DNA of 64,000 nucleotides from MED-G105 sp039814575. Its GTDB lineage: Bacteria > Pseudomonadota > Alphaproteobacteria > Caulobacterales > Parvularculaceae. Where the stretch lies: NCBI GenBank assembly GCA_039814575.1, contig JBCCAY010000008.1, forward strand, positions 62,001 to 126,000, in the 5' to 3' direction. This document shows positions 8,072 to 17,631 of the stretch, piece by piece. Each line of letters begins with the position of its first letter. The first letter of the stretch is position 1. The notes beneath the pieces were generated by a model. That model saw only the letters and a list, made by a program, of their open reading frames with translations. It had not been told where the DNA came from and did not search any database. A program made the translations under genes and the position numbers.

Positions 8072-9562
8072 ATGTCTACTGACCGCCGTCCATCTGGAAA
8101 CCGTCGCGATCGCGCCGACGGCCCGTCGCCGCGCGGACCCCGAGACGGCAAGTTCGACAAGCGGCGCGACGATCGACGCAATGACAGAAATGGCGATCGC
8201 GACAACCAAAAGCGCGGCCCGAAAGACCGCCGCCCGCCGAGAAAACCGGAACCAGAGCCCGAAGGCCTTGCCGCCAGGCGCGCCGCCGTCGATCTCGTGC
8301 AGATGGTGGAGAACGACCACACGCTCGACGACGCCCTCGATTTCTGCAAATCTTTCAGCGCCTTAGAAGGGTCCGACCGCTCCTTCGCGCGGGCCTTGGC
8401 GGCAAATATGCTGCGCCGACGCGGAACCATCGACGCGGTGCTCGACGGTTATCTCGATCGGCCCTTTCCCAAGCGCGCCCGCCGCACCATGCATATTTTG
8501 CGATGCGCCGCCGCCCAGTCGCTGTTTCTTGAGACGCCGCCACATGCGGCGGTCTCAACAGCTGTTGCACTTGCGAAACAATACCAAGAAACGCAAGGCT
8601 TCGCCGGGGTCGTCAACGCCGTCGCCCGCCGCGTTTCGGAACAAGGCGCGGCTGCGCTAAAAGACATGCCGGCGCGCATCGACACGCCGGCCTGGATGTG
8701 GCGCGCCTGGGAGCGTCATTACGGCCCATCAGTCGCCCGCGCCCTCGCCGCAGCGCACCAAATCCAAGCGCCGATTGATCTGTCTCTAAAAGATCCGCAA
8801 GCCGCGGCCGTATGGGCCGCAAAGCTCGACGGCGCAGTTGTTGCGGGAACGAGCGTGCGCCTGCCCGGCTCCGTCGTTGTGCCGCGGCTTGCCGGCTACG
8901 ACACCGGCGATTGGTGGGTGCAGGACGCCGCCGCCGCCCTCCCTGCGCGGCTTTTGGGCGATGTCGAGGGCAAATCGGTCTTTGACTTATGCGCCGCGCC
9001 AGGCGGAAAGACCTTACAATTGGCTGCCGCCGGGGGCGCTGTCACCGCCGTGGACCAATCGGGGCCCAGACTTCGGCGACTGTCAGATAATCTTGAGCGC
9101 ACCGGGCTGACGGCGAGCGTGGTCGAAAGCGACGTTCGCACGTTCACACCCGACGCGCCCGCCGACGCCATTCTTCTAGACGCCCCTTGTTCTGCGACCG
9201 GAACGATCCGCCGTCACCCAGACGTTTTGTGGACGAAAACCGAAGAACAGACCGTCGCGCTCGCCAAGATCCAGGCTGAACTGATCGACAAAGCGATTGC
9301 GCTTCTAAAGCCCGGCGGAACGCTCGTTTATTGCGTGTGTTCGCTGCAACCCGAGGAAGGCGAGCGCCAGGCCGCAGCCGCGGCGTCCCGACCGGACTTG
9401 GACGTAAAACCAGTCACCAGCGAAGAATTGACGACGCTCGCGGGCCCGCAGTTCTCAAGCGCGGCGACCAAAGATGGATGGCTGCGCACGACGCCGGCGC
9501 TATTGAAAGACGAGGGCGGCGTCGACGGCTTTTTCGCCGCGCGCTTCGTGAAATCGGCCTGA
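8072..9562 (+). CDS. rsmB: RsmB/Fmu-family 16S rRNA m5C methyltransferase
   Basis: A 496-residue S-adenosylmethionine-dependent enzyme that makes 5-methylcytosine in RNA (16S C967 in the RsmB family). Residues 1-65 are an unusually long Arg/Asp/Pro-rich disordered tail. A NusB-like RNA-binding domain follows (about 68-200), then the Rossmann methyltransferase: FDLCAAPGGKTLQLA (SAM motif I, near 310), DAPCSATGTIRRHPD (motif IV with one catalytic cysteine) and YCVCSLQPEEGE (motif VI with the second cysteine). Both catalytic cysteines are present, so it should be active. The start ATG at 8072 follows GAGGAACGCTC. The assignment to RsmB rather than a paralogue rests on the NusB domain. Confidence 0.9.
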   Translation: MSTDRRPSGNRRDRADGPSPRGPRDGKFDKRRDDRRNDRNGDRDNQKRGPKDRRPPRKPEPEPEGLAARRAAVDLVQMVENDHTLDDALDFCKSFSALEGSDRSFARALAANMLRRRGTIDAVLDGYLDRPFPKRARRTMHILRCAAAQSLFLETPPHAAVSTAVALAKQYQETQGFAGVVNAVARRVSEQGAAALKDMPARIDTPAWMWRAWERHYGPSVARALAAAHQIQAPIDLSLKDPQAAAVWAAKLDGAVVAGTSVRLPGSVVVPRLAGYDTGDWWVQDAAAALPARLLGDVEGKSVFDLCAAPGGKTLQLAAAGGAVTAVDQSGPRLRRLSDNLERTGLTASVVESDVRTFTPDAPADAILLDAPCSATGTIRRHPDVLWTKTEEQTVALAKIQAELIDKAIALLKPGGTLVYCVCSLQPEEGERQAAAAASRPDLDVKPVTSEELTTLAGPQFSSAATKDGWLRTTPALLKDEGGVDGFFAARFVKSA

Positions 9563-9842
9563 AATTATTGAGCATTATTGGCTTCATTACGACTTGCGAT
9601 GAGACCTACAGTCTGCGGGGAATTCGATGCTGCAGCGCAACGAAAGCCTAACGTCGCCGTTAACCCTTTCGCAACCTTCCCAACCACAGGTTTTCTCGCA
9701 ACTGAAACGCGCCGCAAGGCCGTTTCGGTCTTGAAAACCGAGGCTTTTCGCCGATATCAATAGCCATGCGTCCAAACCCCCGAAAGACCGCTATTGGGGC
9801 TAAGAGACGCTCCTGTTTTCGATAGAAAGGGTCTTGATAGAC

Positions 9843-10571
9843 ATGAACGACCTAAACCGCGGATACGGCGCGACAACGGCCCGGACGAGCGCCGGCGTCA
9901 TGGACGAGGGTCTACGCCGCTATATGCTCGGCGTTTACAATTATATGGCGCTCGCCGTCGCCGGCACGGGCGTCGTCTCGCTGTTTGTGGCGTCGCAACC
10001 AGCGCTCGCCATCGGCATTGCTTCAGGCCCGATCAAATGGGTGCTTTTCGCCGCGATTTTAGGTCTCGGCTGGTTTGCGCCACGGGTTATCTTCTCGGGC
10101 TCGAAGACCATGGCTCACGCGATGTTTTGGGGCTACGCGGGCCTCTGGGGCTTGCTCATCGCGCCCATGCTTTTGAGCTTCCAAATGGCTGGCGCCGCGG
10201 TCGAGATTTACCGCGCGTTCTTCATCACAGCGAGCGTGTTCGCGGGCGTCAGCTTGTTCGGCTACACGACGAAACGTGATCTCTCCGGCATGGCGGGCTT
10301 CCTCGTCATGGCCTCTATCGGCCTCTTAGTGGCGATCGTCGTTAACGCGATCTTCTTCGAAAGCGGCATGGCGAGCCTCGTGACGTCGGTGCTCGTCGTC
10401 CTCGTGTTCTCCGCAGTGACGGCTTACGAAACGCAGATGATCAAGTCGCTTTACCAACAAGGCGGCGCAAACAATGAGCGAGCGTCTATCTTCGGCGCGT
10501 TCGCGCTTTACGGCTCATTCGTAACGCTGTTCATCCACATCCTGAACATTCTTGGCATTATGCGCGAATAG
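9843..10571 (+). CDS. Bax inhibitor-1 / YccA-family membrane protein
   Basis: 242 residues with seven hydrophobic segments, typical of the BI-1 (TMBIM) family of inner-membrane proteins that act as calcium leak channels or FtsH-linked modulators in some organisms. Family marks are LRRYMLGVYNYMALAVAGTG at the start of the first helix, TASVFAGVSLFGYTTKRDLSGMAGFL (two parts) in the middle, AVTAYETQMIKSLY near the end and the C-terminal FVTLFIHILNILGI. I chose ATG 9843 over an in-frame TTG at 9834 because AGAAAGGG is too close to the TTG. The gene is alone and ends at a terminator. The role in this organism is unknown. Confidence 0.9.
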   Translation: MNDLNRGYGATTARTSAGVMDEGLRRYMLGVYNYMALAVAGTGVVSLFVASQPALAIGIASGPIKWVLFAAILGLGWFAPRVIFSGSKTMAHAMFWGYAGLWGLLIAPMLLSFQMAGAAVEIYRAFFITASVFAGVSLFGYTTKRDLSGMAGFLVMASIGLLVAIVVNAIFFESGMASLVTSVLVVLVFSAVTAYETQMIKSLYQQGGANNERASIFGAFALYGSFVTLFIHILNILGIMRE

Positions 10572-10596
10572 CGTCGCCGCTGCCCCAACGAATAAA

Positions 10597-10633
10597 CCCC
10601 CGCCTGGCATGCGCCGCGCGGGGGTTTTTCTTT
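10597..10633 (+). terminator. Terminator after the BI-1-like gene
   Basis: CCCCCGC (10597-10603) pairs with GCGGGGG (10618-10624), followed by TTTTTCTTT. Confidence 0.88.
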
Positions 10634-10745
10634 GCCCCAACCCGATCGCGAAACCGTCGTCACACGCTTGTTGGTTGGCCGTGAGGGAGAGGTTCGCTAG
10701 AACCCTTGCAAACTGATACCGACCGACGCCGAGAGAACGCCGCTG

Positions 10746-12005
10746 ATGACCACCACAAAAGACGCCTTCGACCTGCCGATCACCGGCGCGGATGAAGAAA
10801 GCGCCCGCGGCTATAACGCCTATGTGGATGAGTTCTTGTCCTACGGACCGGCCTTGCGCGATCTCTTCGCTGTGGCTGACGCCGCGCCGGCATCGGCGCT
10901 TTTAAACGCCCATGCGGCGGCCCTGCATATGGCGTTCGAAGGCGCGGAAGGCTGGACGCACGCGACACCCTATCTCACCGCCATGCAGGCCGCGCCATGC
11001 CCGGAAAGTCCGCGCGAAACGGCGTTTTGCGAGGCTGTCGCTATCTGGGCGAAGCGCGACTTTCACGCCGCAGCAGTTTTGTTCGACAATTTGACGCGAC
11101 GGTGGCCGGCGGATCTGTGCGCCCTTAAATGGGGCCAATACCACGCCTTCAATATCGGCGACCAAAAGGCGCTCTTGCGCTTCGCTGAACGCGCCCGCAT
11201 CGTCCATGAAAACCGTCCCTATACGCATGGCATGATCGCTTTCGCGCTAGAGCAAAACCACCGCCTAGACGAAGCGGAGGCCGAAGGCGTGCGCGCGGCG
11301 CGCATCGCCCTTGATGACGCCTGGGCGCACCACGCCGTCGCCCATGTGATGGAGACCCAAGGCCGCGCCAAAGACGGCGCGCGCTGGATGCAACGCTGCG
11401 CCCACGCCTGGGAGAACAAAGGCGTCTTCATTCGCGACCATAATTGGTGGCACACGGCCCTTTTCCATTTAGCGCTGCGAAAGTATGACGAAGCGCTCAC
11501 AATCTATGACGAACGGCTCTGGGGCGCTTGGCCGGAATTCCCGCAAGAGCAAATTGGCGCGGTGTCCATGTTGTGGCGCTTAGAAATGCGCGGCGTCGAG
11601 GTCGGCGATCGCTGGACGGCGGTCACTGAACAAATCCGTCAGCGCACCGAAGAACGGCTGTTACCGTTCCATGATATCCACTATCTCATCGCCCTTGCCC
11701 GGCACGGCGCCAAAGCGGGCGACTTCGCCGAAGCGGAAACCATGCTCGCCGGCCTCAAAGCCCACGCGGAAAATCTAGAAGGCCCAGCGCGTCTTGCTTG
11801 GCGCGAGGCGCTTGTCCCGGCCGCGGAAGGCTGCGTTGCTTTCGCAAAAAGAGATTTCGACGCCGCCGCGAGCCGTCTTTCTGACGCCGCCCCCCACCTC
11901 GGCCGCATTGGCGGCAGCCATGCGCAACGGCATCTTTTCGCTGAAGCCCTTCATGTGGCGCAGGATATGGCGCGGACGGGAACCGCAGACGTTTTAGCCC
12001 AATAG
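10746..12005 (+). CDS. Tetratricopeptide-repeat protein, TPR-38 (TTC38)-like
   Basis: A 419-residue soluble protein built of helical repeats. It shows the TTC38-like features: an N-terminal FLSYGPALRDLFAVADAAP, repeat segments such as GMIAFALEQNHRLDEAEAEG and DAWAHHAVAHVMETQGR, and the very conserved NWWHTALFHLALRKYDEAL block near residue 240, then YDERLWG. This family is found across proteobacteria and animals but has no assigned reaction. There is no signal peptide, so it is cytoplasmic. The ATG at 10746 is the only good start. It is a single gene; a hairpin terminator lies about 210 bases downstream, beyond a possible small RNA. Confidence 0.8.
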   Translation: MTTTKDAFDLPITGADEESARGYNAYVDEFLSYGPALRDLFAVADAAPASALLNAHAAALHMAFEGAEGWTHATPYLTAMQAAPCPESPRETAFCEAVAIWAKRDFHAAAVLFDNLTRRWPADLCALKWGQYHAFNIGDQKALLRFAERARIVHENRPYTHGMIAFALEQNHRLDEAEAEGVRAARIALDDAWAHHAVAHVMETQGRAKDGARWMQRCAHAWENKGVFIRDHNWWHTALFHLALRKYDEALTIYDERLWGAWPEFPQEQIGAVSMLWRLEMRGVEVGDRWTAVTEQIRQRTEERLLPFHDIHYLIALARHGAKAGDFAEAETMLAGLKAHAENLEGPARLAWREALVPAAEGCVAFAKRDFDAAASRLSDAAPHLGRIGGSHAQRHLFAEALHVAQDMARTGTADVLAQ

Positions 12006-12099
12006 ATAGGCGCGCGATCCGTGGCTAAACGCCAGAGATCTACGCATCTTAGCGCGCCCAAATATAGCTTCATCATGCGCTGAGCCGTATCTCGCATTA

Positions 12100-12267
12100 C
12101 GAGAAATTTAGCTAAAACCCCTATTTCTCGCGGATTGCGCGCTTGATCGCCGTGCCGGCATTAAACATAGTCGATGAAGGGTTGGAGCAGCGCCGGCCCG
12201 CACAAAACAATTTCAAAACGGGCCGCCCCACCCCCCACGTGAGACATTCAGGCGGCCCGTTTTTTAT
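12100..12267 (+). ncRNA. Possible small RNA or structured 3' leader
   Basis: The 480 bases between the TPR gene and the RNase D-like gene hold two hairpins in the same orientation: CGAGAAAT (12100-12107) with ATTTCTCG (12123-12130), and a 12-base-pair terminator at 12216-12262. No convincing reading frame fills the interval; an 81-codon frame runs straight through the terminator. A separate transcript ending at the terminator is plausible, but it could simply be the 3' end of the TPR gene message. I see no family match. Confidence 0.3.
12216..12267 (+). terminator. Strong rho-independent terminator
   Basis: AAACGGGCCGCC (12216-12227) pairs perfectly with GGCGGCCCGTTT (12251-12262) and runs into TTTTTTA. 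The loop is about 23 bases and C-rich. It terminates either the TPR-38-like gene or a small RNA. Confidence 0.85.
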
Positions 12268-12485
12268 TGTCTCTCACATATCTTCAAAAACGATCAGCGC
12301 GAAGCGCTTCGAGCTGCTCGCAATATGCAGCGCAAAAGAGAGCGGCTTGCCCTCAGCGCCCAGCGCGTCTTATACGACGCTGCATTGACTCTGACTCATG
12401 CATGCGTGGGTGAGCCCTTGCAAAACAAGGCCTGCCTTCGCGCGGCGTCGTTGGACGTCAATGCAGCTTGGTATTAGAAGCGGAC

Positions 12486-13100
12486 ATGGCGAATTATCTT
12501 CATAAGGGCGACTTGCCCGCAGACCTTAGTTTTGGCGCGAGCGTCGCGATCGACAGCGAAACCATGGGCCTCATCCCGCATCGGGACCGGCTTTGCGTCG
12601 TGCAGCTTTCCGCCGGCGACGGCGACGCTCATCTCGTGCAACTCGACCGCTCATCCTATGACGCGCCGAACCTCAAAGCGTTGCTCGCCGACGCGGCGGT
12701 TTTGAAGATTTTTCACTTCGCCCGGTTTGACGTCGCCGCCTTCATGCAATGGCTCGACGTGACGACGACCCCGCTTTACTGCACCAAAATCGCCTCGAAA
12801 TTGGCCCGCACCTATACCGATCGCCATGGGCTGAAAGACCTCTCGCGGGAACTCTTGAGCGTCGATATGTCAAAGCAACAGCAATCCTCAGATTGGGGCG
12901 CTGACACCTTAAGCGAAGCGCAAATCGCCTATGCCGCATCGGATGTCCTGCACCTTCACGCGCTGAAAGAAAAACTCGACGTCATGCTGGCGCGGGAAGG
13001 CCGCGCCGCGGTCGCGCAAGCCTGTTTCGATTTTCTGCCGACACGCGCCGCCCTCGACCTTGCGGGCTGGGAAGATGTGGACATTCTCGCCCATTCTTGA
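12486..13100 (+). CDS. RNase D-like 3'-5' exonuclease (DEDD-y), single domain
   Basis: 204 residues. The DEDD-y catalytic residues are visible: AIDSETMGL (Asp and Glu, motif I, about residues 24-32), FHFARFDVAAF (Asp, motif II) and YAASDVLHL (Tyr and Asp, motif III). It lacks the HRDC domains of full-length RNase D and belongs to the short alphaproteobacterial ribonuclease D-like group, which trims RNA 3' ends. I chose ATG 12486 (MANYLHKGDLP, with AGAAG upstream) over an in-frame TTG at 12468. It stands just before lptC, an arrangement common in alphaproteobacteria, and may share its transcript. Confidence 0.88.
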   Translation: MANYLHKGDLPADLSFGASVAIDSETMGLIPHRDRLCVVQLSAGDGDAHLVQLDRSSYDAPNLKALLADAAVLKIFHFARFDVAAFMQWLDVTTTPLYCTKIASKLARTYTDRHGLKDLSRELLSVDMSKQQQSSDWGADTLSEAQIAYAASDVLHLHALKEKLDVMLAREGRAAVAQACFDFLPTRAALDLAGWEDVDILAHS

Positions 13101-13291
13101 CCGCCCGCCCCGCCATGGCGCAACGGCCGGGACCGAAAACGCCCGCTTTGCCCTCGACTTAGCGGCGCGCGAGATTAAATTAGGCTTATGCAACAGGATG
13201 ATGCGCTAACGCCGCGAGACCGCGATTTGCGCCGCTCGACATCGACAACAAACCCCTCGCCGGCGACGTGGTCTTTCTGGAGCCGCCGCCG

Positions 13292-14116
13292 ATGACGGGA
13301 GAACCGCGCCCACCGTCCACGCATCCAACCGGTGAGACCGCAGCGACGCCGCGTACGCCGCGCCTCGACAATCTACCGACGGCGCCGCGCCTCACGACGG
13401 CGCAGGCGGCGGCCCATACGCTGCTTGTAAAACGGCTAAAAGTTCTGCTTCCAGCGGCCGCCTGTTTGCTGGTCGTTATCTTCCTCGCGAACGCCGGGCG
13501 CGGCGGCGCAGACGACGTCATGCTCGATGATTTCGCCGACATTGACGGCGCAGCTGAAGAACTGCGTATGGCCAGGCCTCACTTCACTGGCGTCGACGCC
13601 GACGGGGCGCCGTTCGACATTACGGCCGACGCGGCGATCCGACTTCCGGGCCAGGAAGATCAAGTAACCCTCGAAGCGCCCCGTGCGATTTCTGGCGACG
13701 AGAAGAAACGCTCGACGATATCGGCCAAACACGGCGATTATAGCGACGAAACAAAGATCTTGGTTCTCACTGAGGACGTCGTTTTCGAGCATCAGTTGGG
13801 CGAGGACACCTATGTGTTGAACACGCCTGACGCGGTCTTTTCGATCGATGACGAAACCGTGGTCAGCGAGGCCGGCGTCGCCGGGGAAGGTCCGCGCGGC
13901 GCAGCGTTGACCGCCGATCGTATGTACGCCGATAACAAAACCAATCGCGTCGTCTTCGAAGGAAATGTAAAAACGCGCATTTACCCGGACCGCGAAAACG
14001 CTGCATGCGAAGAAGCCGAAAGCGACGACGCGAGCCCGGACAGCGCGAAAACCGGCGAAGACTGCTCGGCAAAACCGAAGAATGGAATACTCACCCTTGG
14101 GGATCGGCTGCGATGA
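13292..14116 (+). CDS. lptC: LPS export ABC transporter periplasmic protein LptC
   Basis: 274 residues from the ATG at 13292, which has GGAG nine bases upstream; an in-frame GTG at 13268 is less likely. A proline/threonine-rich cytoplasmic tail (1-45) leads to one membrane helix (about 52-72, VLLPAAACLLVVIFLANA) and a periplasmic beta-jellyroll of the OstA/LptC type (MARPHFTGVDADGAPFDITADAA). LptC receives LPS from the LptB2FG transporter and passes it to LptA. It overlaps lptA by four bases (ATGA). The C-terminal 40 residues, with several cysteines and acidic residues, are longer than in enterobacterial LptC. Confidence 0.88.
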   Translation: MTGEPRPPSTHPTGETAATPRTPRLDNLPTAPRLTTAQAAAHTLLVKRLKVLLPAAACLLVVIFLANAGRGGADDVMLDDFADIDGAAEELRMARPHFTGVDADGAPFDITADAAIRLPGQEDQVTLEAPRAISGDEKKRSTISAKHGDYSDETKILVLTEDVVFEHQLGEDTYVLNTPDAVFSIDDETVVSEAGVAGEGPRGAALTADRMYADNKTNRVVFEGNVKTRIYPDRENAACEEAESDDASPDSAKTGEDCSAKPKNGILTLGDRLR

Positions 14117-14652
14117 CAAGAAAAATAATCCGCCGCTTTAGTCACTTCTTAGACCAACGGGCGAACACAGCGCTGGGCGCCGTCGCGCTTTCGCTTCTTT
14201 TGACTATGCCGGTTTTGACGACGCCGGCGGCAGCGCAACTAACGAGCGACAGCGACGAACCGCTCGACATCACCAGCGACCGACTGGAAAGCGAGGAGAA
14301 CGTCGCCACCTGGATCGGGTCCGTGCGCGCGGTTCAAGGGGAATCAATCCTGACAACGGAACGCCTTATCATTACGCGCGGCGACGAGGGCGACCTCGAC
14401 ACCATCGAAGCGGTGGGAACGGTGCGCTTCGCAACGACCGAGGAAACCATCGCCGGCGATAAGGCGGTTTACAAAGAAGAAGCGCGGACAATCACCATGC
14501 TGGGCGACGTCATCGTCACCCAGGGAGAGCAAATTCTCACCGGCAATACGCTGGTCTATTGGGTTGACACCGGCCGGCTTGAATTCACCGCCGAAGAAGG
14601 CAAACGCATCCGAGGCATTTTCCAAACCGACAGCATCGATAATCAATCTTAG
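14113..14652 (+). CDS. lptA: LPS transport periplasmic bridge protein LptA
   Basis: 179 residues starting at the ATG that overlaps the lptC stop codon. A signal peptide (about 1-41, ending TTPAAAQLT) precedes an OstA-like domain: PLDITSDRLESEENVATWIG, VRAVQGE, TIAGDKAVYKEEARTITMLGDVIVTQGEQ and ILTGNTLVYWVDTGRLEF. These short beta-strand repeats stack end to end to make the periplasmic bridge that carries LPS to the outer membrane. An earlier in-frame ATG at 14005 would place the start inside lptC and give a non-secretory leader, so it is rejected. Confidence 0.9.
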   Translation: MTRKIIRRFSHFLDQRANTALGAVALSLLLTMPVLTTPAAAQLTSDSDEPLDITSDRLESEENVATWIGSVRAVQGESILTTERLIITRGDEGDLDTIEAVGTVRFATTEETIAGDKAVYKEEARTITMLGDVIVTQGEQILTGNTLVYWVDTGRLEFTAEEGKRIRGIFQTDSIDNQS

Positions 14653-14975
14653 CGGAACGGCGGATCGGGGCATTGTTCTACAACCGCCGAGCGCGTTAAA
14701 CGCGCCCTCTAAACTGAGGCTCTCTGATAAATACTCTGTCCGAAACTGAGGGCGCCCCATAACAAGACGGTCGTTAAGCGAGCGATGATAGCGTTTTGGG
14801 ACACACTCTGAGTTTCAACGGGTCATTTTGGGAGACTCTTCGCCGGAGGGCGTTTCCTCGCGACGTTCAGGGCAGTAGGGTGAAAGATGGGCTGAAAGTC
14901 ATCTTTGAGCCAAATTGAGAACCCGATCCGATCTTATGAAGTCATAAACCGATCGCCGGCAGACTAGAGGCGCTT
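14653..14975 (+). other. lptA-lptB intergenic region
   Basis: These 323 bases contain no believable gene. There is no hairpin with a T-run, so transcription of lptCA may continue into lptB. A separate lptB promoter is possible, but I see no clear box. Confidence 0.4.
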
Positions 14976-15809
14976 ATGGACCAGACTACACCAACAGACC
15001 CCCAAGCCGCCAAGGCAGCCGCATCGCCAGACGGCGCCAAGGCGGCGGCGAACGCTGATGCGCGCCGTCCCGTCGTGATTGAGGGCGGCGGCGGCTTGTT
15101 CGCGGAAAATCTCGGGAAGAGCTTTAAGCGCCGCCCAGTGGTGCGCGATGTTTCCATGGGCGTGAAACGCGGCGAAGTGGTCGGTCTTCTCGGTCCCAAC
15201 GGCGCGGGCAAGACCACCTGTTTTTACATGATCACCGGGCTCATCCCGGCGGATTACGGCACGATCACCATCGACGGACACGACGTGACGCGCCTGCCCA
15301 TGTATCAGCGCGCGCGCCTCGGCGTCGGTTATTTACCCCAGGAAGCGTCGATTTTCCGGGGGCTGACAGTCGAGCAGAACTTACGCGCCGTTGTTGAACT
15401 CGTGCACAGAAACAAAGACAAGCAGCAACAGCTCATCGACGACCTCTTAACGGAATTCAACATCACCCATATTCGCAGCGCCCCGGCGCTCGCCTTATCG
15501 GGCGGCGAACGCCGACGCGCGGAAATCGCGCGCGCGCTCGCCACGGGCCCTGCGTTCATGTTGCTTGACGAGCCTTTCGCCGGCATCGATCCCCTTGCGA
15601 TCGCTGACATTCGCGAGCTCGTCATGCATTTGAAGGATCGCGGCCTTGGCGTTCTGATTACGGACCACAATGTTCGCGAGACCCTCGACATCATCGACCG
15701 CGCTTACATCATCCATGAGGGCCAAGTCCTCATCGAAGGCGCGCCCGATGAAATCGTCGGGGATAAAGACGTGCGCCGGGTATATCTCGGCGATCAGTTT
15801 CAACGGTAG
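14976..15809 (+). CDS. lptB: LPS export ABC transporter ATPase LptB
   Basis: 277 residues. An Ala/Pro-rich extra N-terminus (1-38) precedes a complete ABC ATPase: Walker A GPNGAGKTT, Q-loop in LPQEASIFRGLTVEQN, signature LSGGERRRAEIARAL, Walker B MLLDEPFAGIDPLA and the H-loop ITDHNVRETLDI. The region GLTVEQNL and the final EIVGDKDVRRVYLGDQF are typical of LptB. It powers LPS extraction from the inner membrane together with LptF and LptG (not in this window). It lies 27 bases before rpoN, the usual order in proteobacteria. Confidence 0.96.
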   Translation: MDQTTPTDPQAAKAAASPDGAKAAANADARRPVVIEGGGGLFAENLGKSFKRRPVVRDVSMGVKRGEVVGLLGPNGAGKTTCFYMITGLIPADYGTITIDGHDVTRLPMYQRARLGVGYLPQEASIFRGLTVEQNLRAVVELVHRNKDKQQQLIDDLLTEFNITHIRSAPALALSGGERRRAEIARALATGPAFMLLDEPFAGIDPLAIADIRELVMHLKDRGLGVLITDHNVRETLDIIDRAYIIHEGQVLIEGAPDEIVGDKDVRRVYLGDQFQR

Positions 15810-15836
15810 CAATTCGGATAGAGAAATGGGGGCGGT

Positions 15837-17432
15837 GTGGCGTTAGCTCCAAAATTAGAGTTTAAGCAATCCCAGCAGCTGGTGATGACGCCGCAATTGC
15901 AGCAGGCGATCAAACTGTTGCAATTGTCGAATCTCGAATTGTCCGATTTCATCGAACAGCAATTGGAAGAGAACCCCTTCCTGGAGCGCGCCGCCGAACA
16001 AGACGGCGCGCCGGCTGAACGTCGCGGCGAAACCGAAGAACGGCGTACCCAGAATAATGACGCGAGCAGCGACGCCAATAACGATGCGACCGCCAACGCC
16101 GCCGCCGATGACACCGCGGGTGGCGAAGCGCTTGACCTAACGAAAAGCGAAGCCATCGCCGAAGCCCAAGACGCCTTCGACACCGCCTATGACGACGGCG
16201 ATTATCGCGACCGCAACGCCGCCGCCACAGAAAGCGACGCCGCGGCGGGCGATTACAAAACGAATGACTGGGCTGGCCTTGGCAATCGGCAGAACGGCTT
16301 CGACGACGATCGTGAGGCGGCGGACACGCACACCAGCGATATTTCCCTGCGTGATCACCTAACCGATCAATTGAAAGTCGCCAGCGCCGATTCACAGACG
16401 CTGTTTGTGGGCGCCTATATCATCGACCTCATCGATGACGCGGGATATTTGCGGGAAACAACGGACGCTATTTCAGAACGCCTCGGCGCCGACGAAAGCG
16501 CGGTTGTCGAGACATTGAACCTCATACAAGCTTTTGACCCCTCCGGCGTCGGCGCGCGCGACTTAAAAGAATGCATGCGCCTGCAATTACGGGAGAATGA
16601 CCGCCTCGACCCAGCGATGGACGCCTTTATCGAGCACTTGGAGCTGCTTGCGAAAGCCGACCTCAAAGGTTTGATGAAAGCAACGAAGGCGGACGAAGAC
16701 GATGTGCGCGACATGATCGCCGAAGTGCGCGCGCTCAATCCGAAACCAGGCTACGCCTATGGCGCGGATCATGTGCAGGTGATCGCACCCGACGTTTTCA
16801 TCCGCAAGGCGGCGGACGGCGGCTGGAAGATCGAACTCAACAACGACACGCTGCCGAAAGTTCTCGTCAATCAGCACTATTACGCGGAGATCTCCAAAAA
16901 CAAAGGCAAGGAAAAGGATCAAGACGCCGCCTATGTCCAAGAGCAGTTCGCCAACGCCAGCTGGCTCGCCAAGAGCCTCGATCAACGGGCGCGGACCATT
17001 CTAAAAGTGGCCGGAGAAATCGTCCGGCAACAAGACGCGTTTCTCGCCTATGGCATCAAGCATTTACGACCGCTCAATTTGAAGGCTGTCGCCGAAGCCA
17101 TCGAAATGCATGAATCGACGGTCTCCCGGGTTACGGCCAATAAATACGTTTCGACGCCGCGGGGCCTTTTCGAGCTGAAATACTTCTTCACGGCATCCAT
17201 CGCGTCGAGTGAGGGCGGCGAAGCGCACTCAGCAGAATCCGTACGTCATCGCATCCGCGAACTCATTGACGAGGAAAAACCTGACGCCATCCTCTCCGAC
17301 GATAAAATCGTTGAAATCCTGAAGGCGGAAGGCGTGGACATCGCCCGTCGGACTGTCGCAAAATACCGCGAAACTCTGGGACTCGCCTCGTCGGTGCAAC
17401 GCCGGCGCGCCGCGCTGAGAAAAGCTATCTAG
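15837..17432 (+). CDS. rpoN: RNA polymerase sigma-54 factor
   Basis: 531 residues from a GTG start (ATGGGGGCGGT upstream gives the ribosome site). Region I is the glutamine-rich activator-interaction part (KLEFKQSQQLVMTPQLQQAI, LLQLSNLELSDFI). Region II is a long acidic, Ala/Asp-rich linker (about 50-165), longer than in enteric bacteria. The core-binding region and helix-turn-helix follow, and the RpoN box ARRTVAKYRE near the C-terminus contacts the -24 element. Sigma-54 directs polymerase to GG-N10-GC promoters and needs an AAA+ activator. Possible targets occur in this window (see sites at 32720, 49261 and 50687). Confidence 0.97.
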   Translation: MALAPKLEFKQSQQLVMTPQLQQAIKLLQLSNLELSDFIEQQLEENPFLERAAEQDGAPAERRGETEERRTQNNDASSDANNDATANAAADDTAGGEALDLTKSEAIAEAQDAFDTAYDDGDYRDRNAAATESDAAAGDYKTNDWAGLGNRQNGFDDDREAADTHTSDISLRDHLTDQLKVASADSQTLFVGAYIIDLIDDAGYLRETTDAISERLGADESAVVETLNLIQAFDPSGVGARDLKECMRLQLRENDRLDPAMDAFIEHLELLAKADLKGLMKATKADEDDVRDMIAEVRALNPKPGYAYGADHVQVIAPDVFIRKAADGGWKIELNNDTLPKVLVNQHYYAEISKNKGKEKDQDAAYVQEQFANASWLAKSLDQRARTILKVAGEIVRQQDAFLAYGIKHLRPLNLKAVAEAIEMHESTVSRVTANKYVSTPRGLFELKYFFTASIASSEGGEAHSAESVRHRIRELIDEEKPDAILSDDKIVEILKAEGVDIARRTVAKYRETLGLASSVQRRRAALRKAI

Positions 17433-17631
17433 ACGCCGCTCCCAACGGCCTGACGAGTGGGAACGGCTGATGGAAAACCGGCCAAATAAACGGCTGGACG
17501 GATCGCCGCAGATCGGCCATAGGACGGCGCTTTAACAACGCGCGCATTCTGTCGCCACGCATATAACGACCCGCATCCGCTGAGGCCCCATCCATTAGGC
17601 CTGGAACGCGAGGATTTCGTGAGGAGTTTCA

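Noticed and set aside
12143..12388. 81-codon plus-strand frame
   Set aside because: It runs through the 12-base-pair terminator at 12216-12262, has no ribosome site and no family resemblance.
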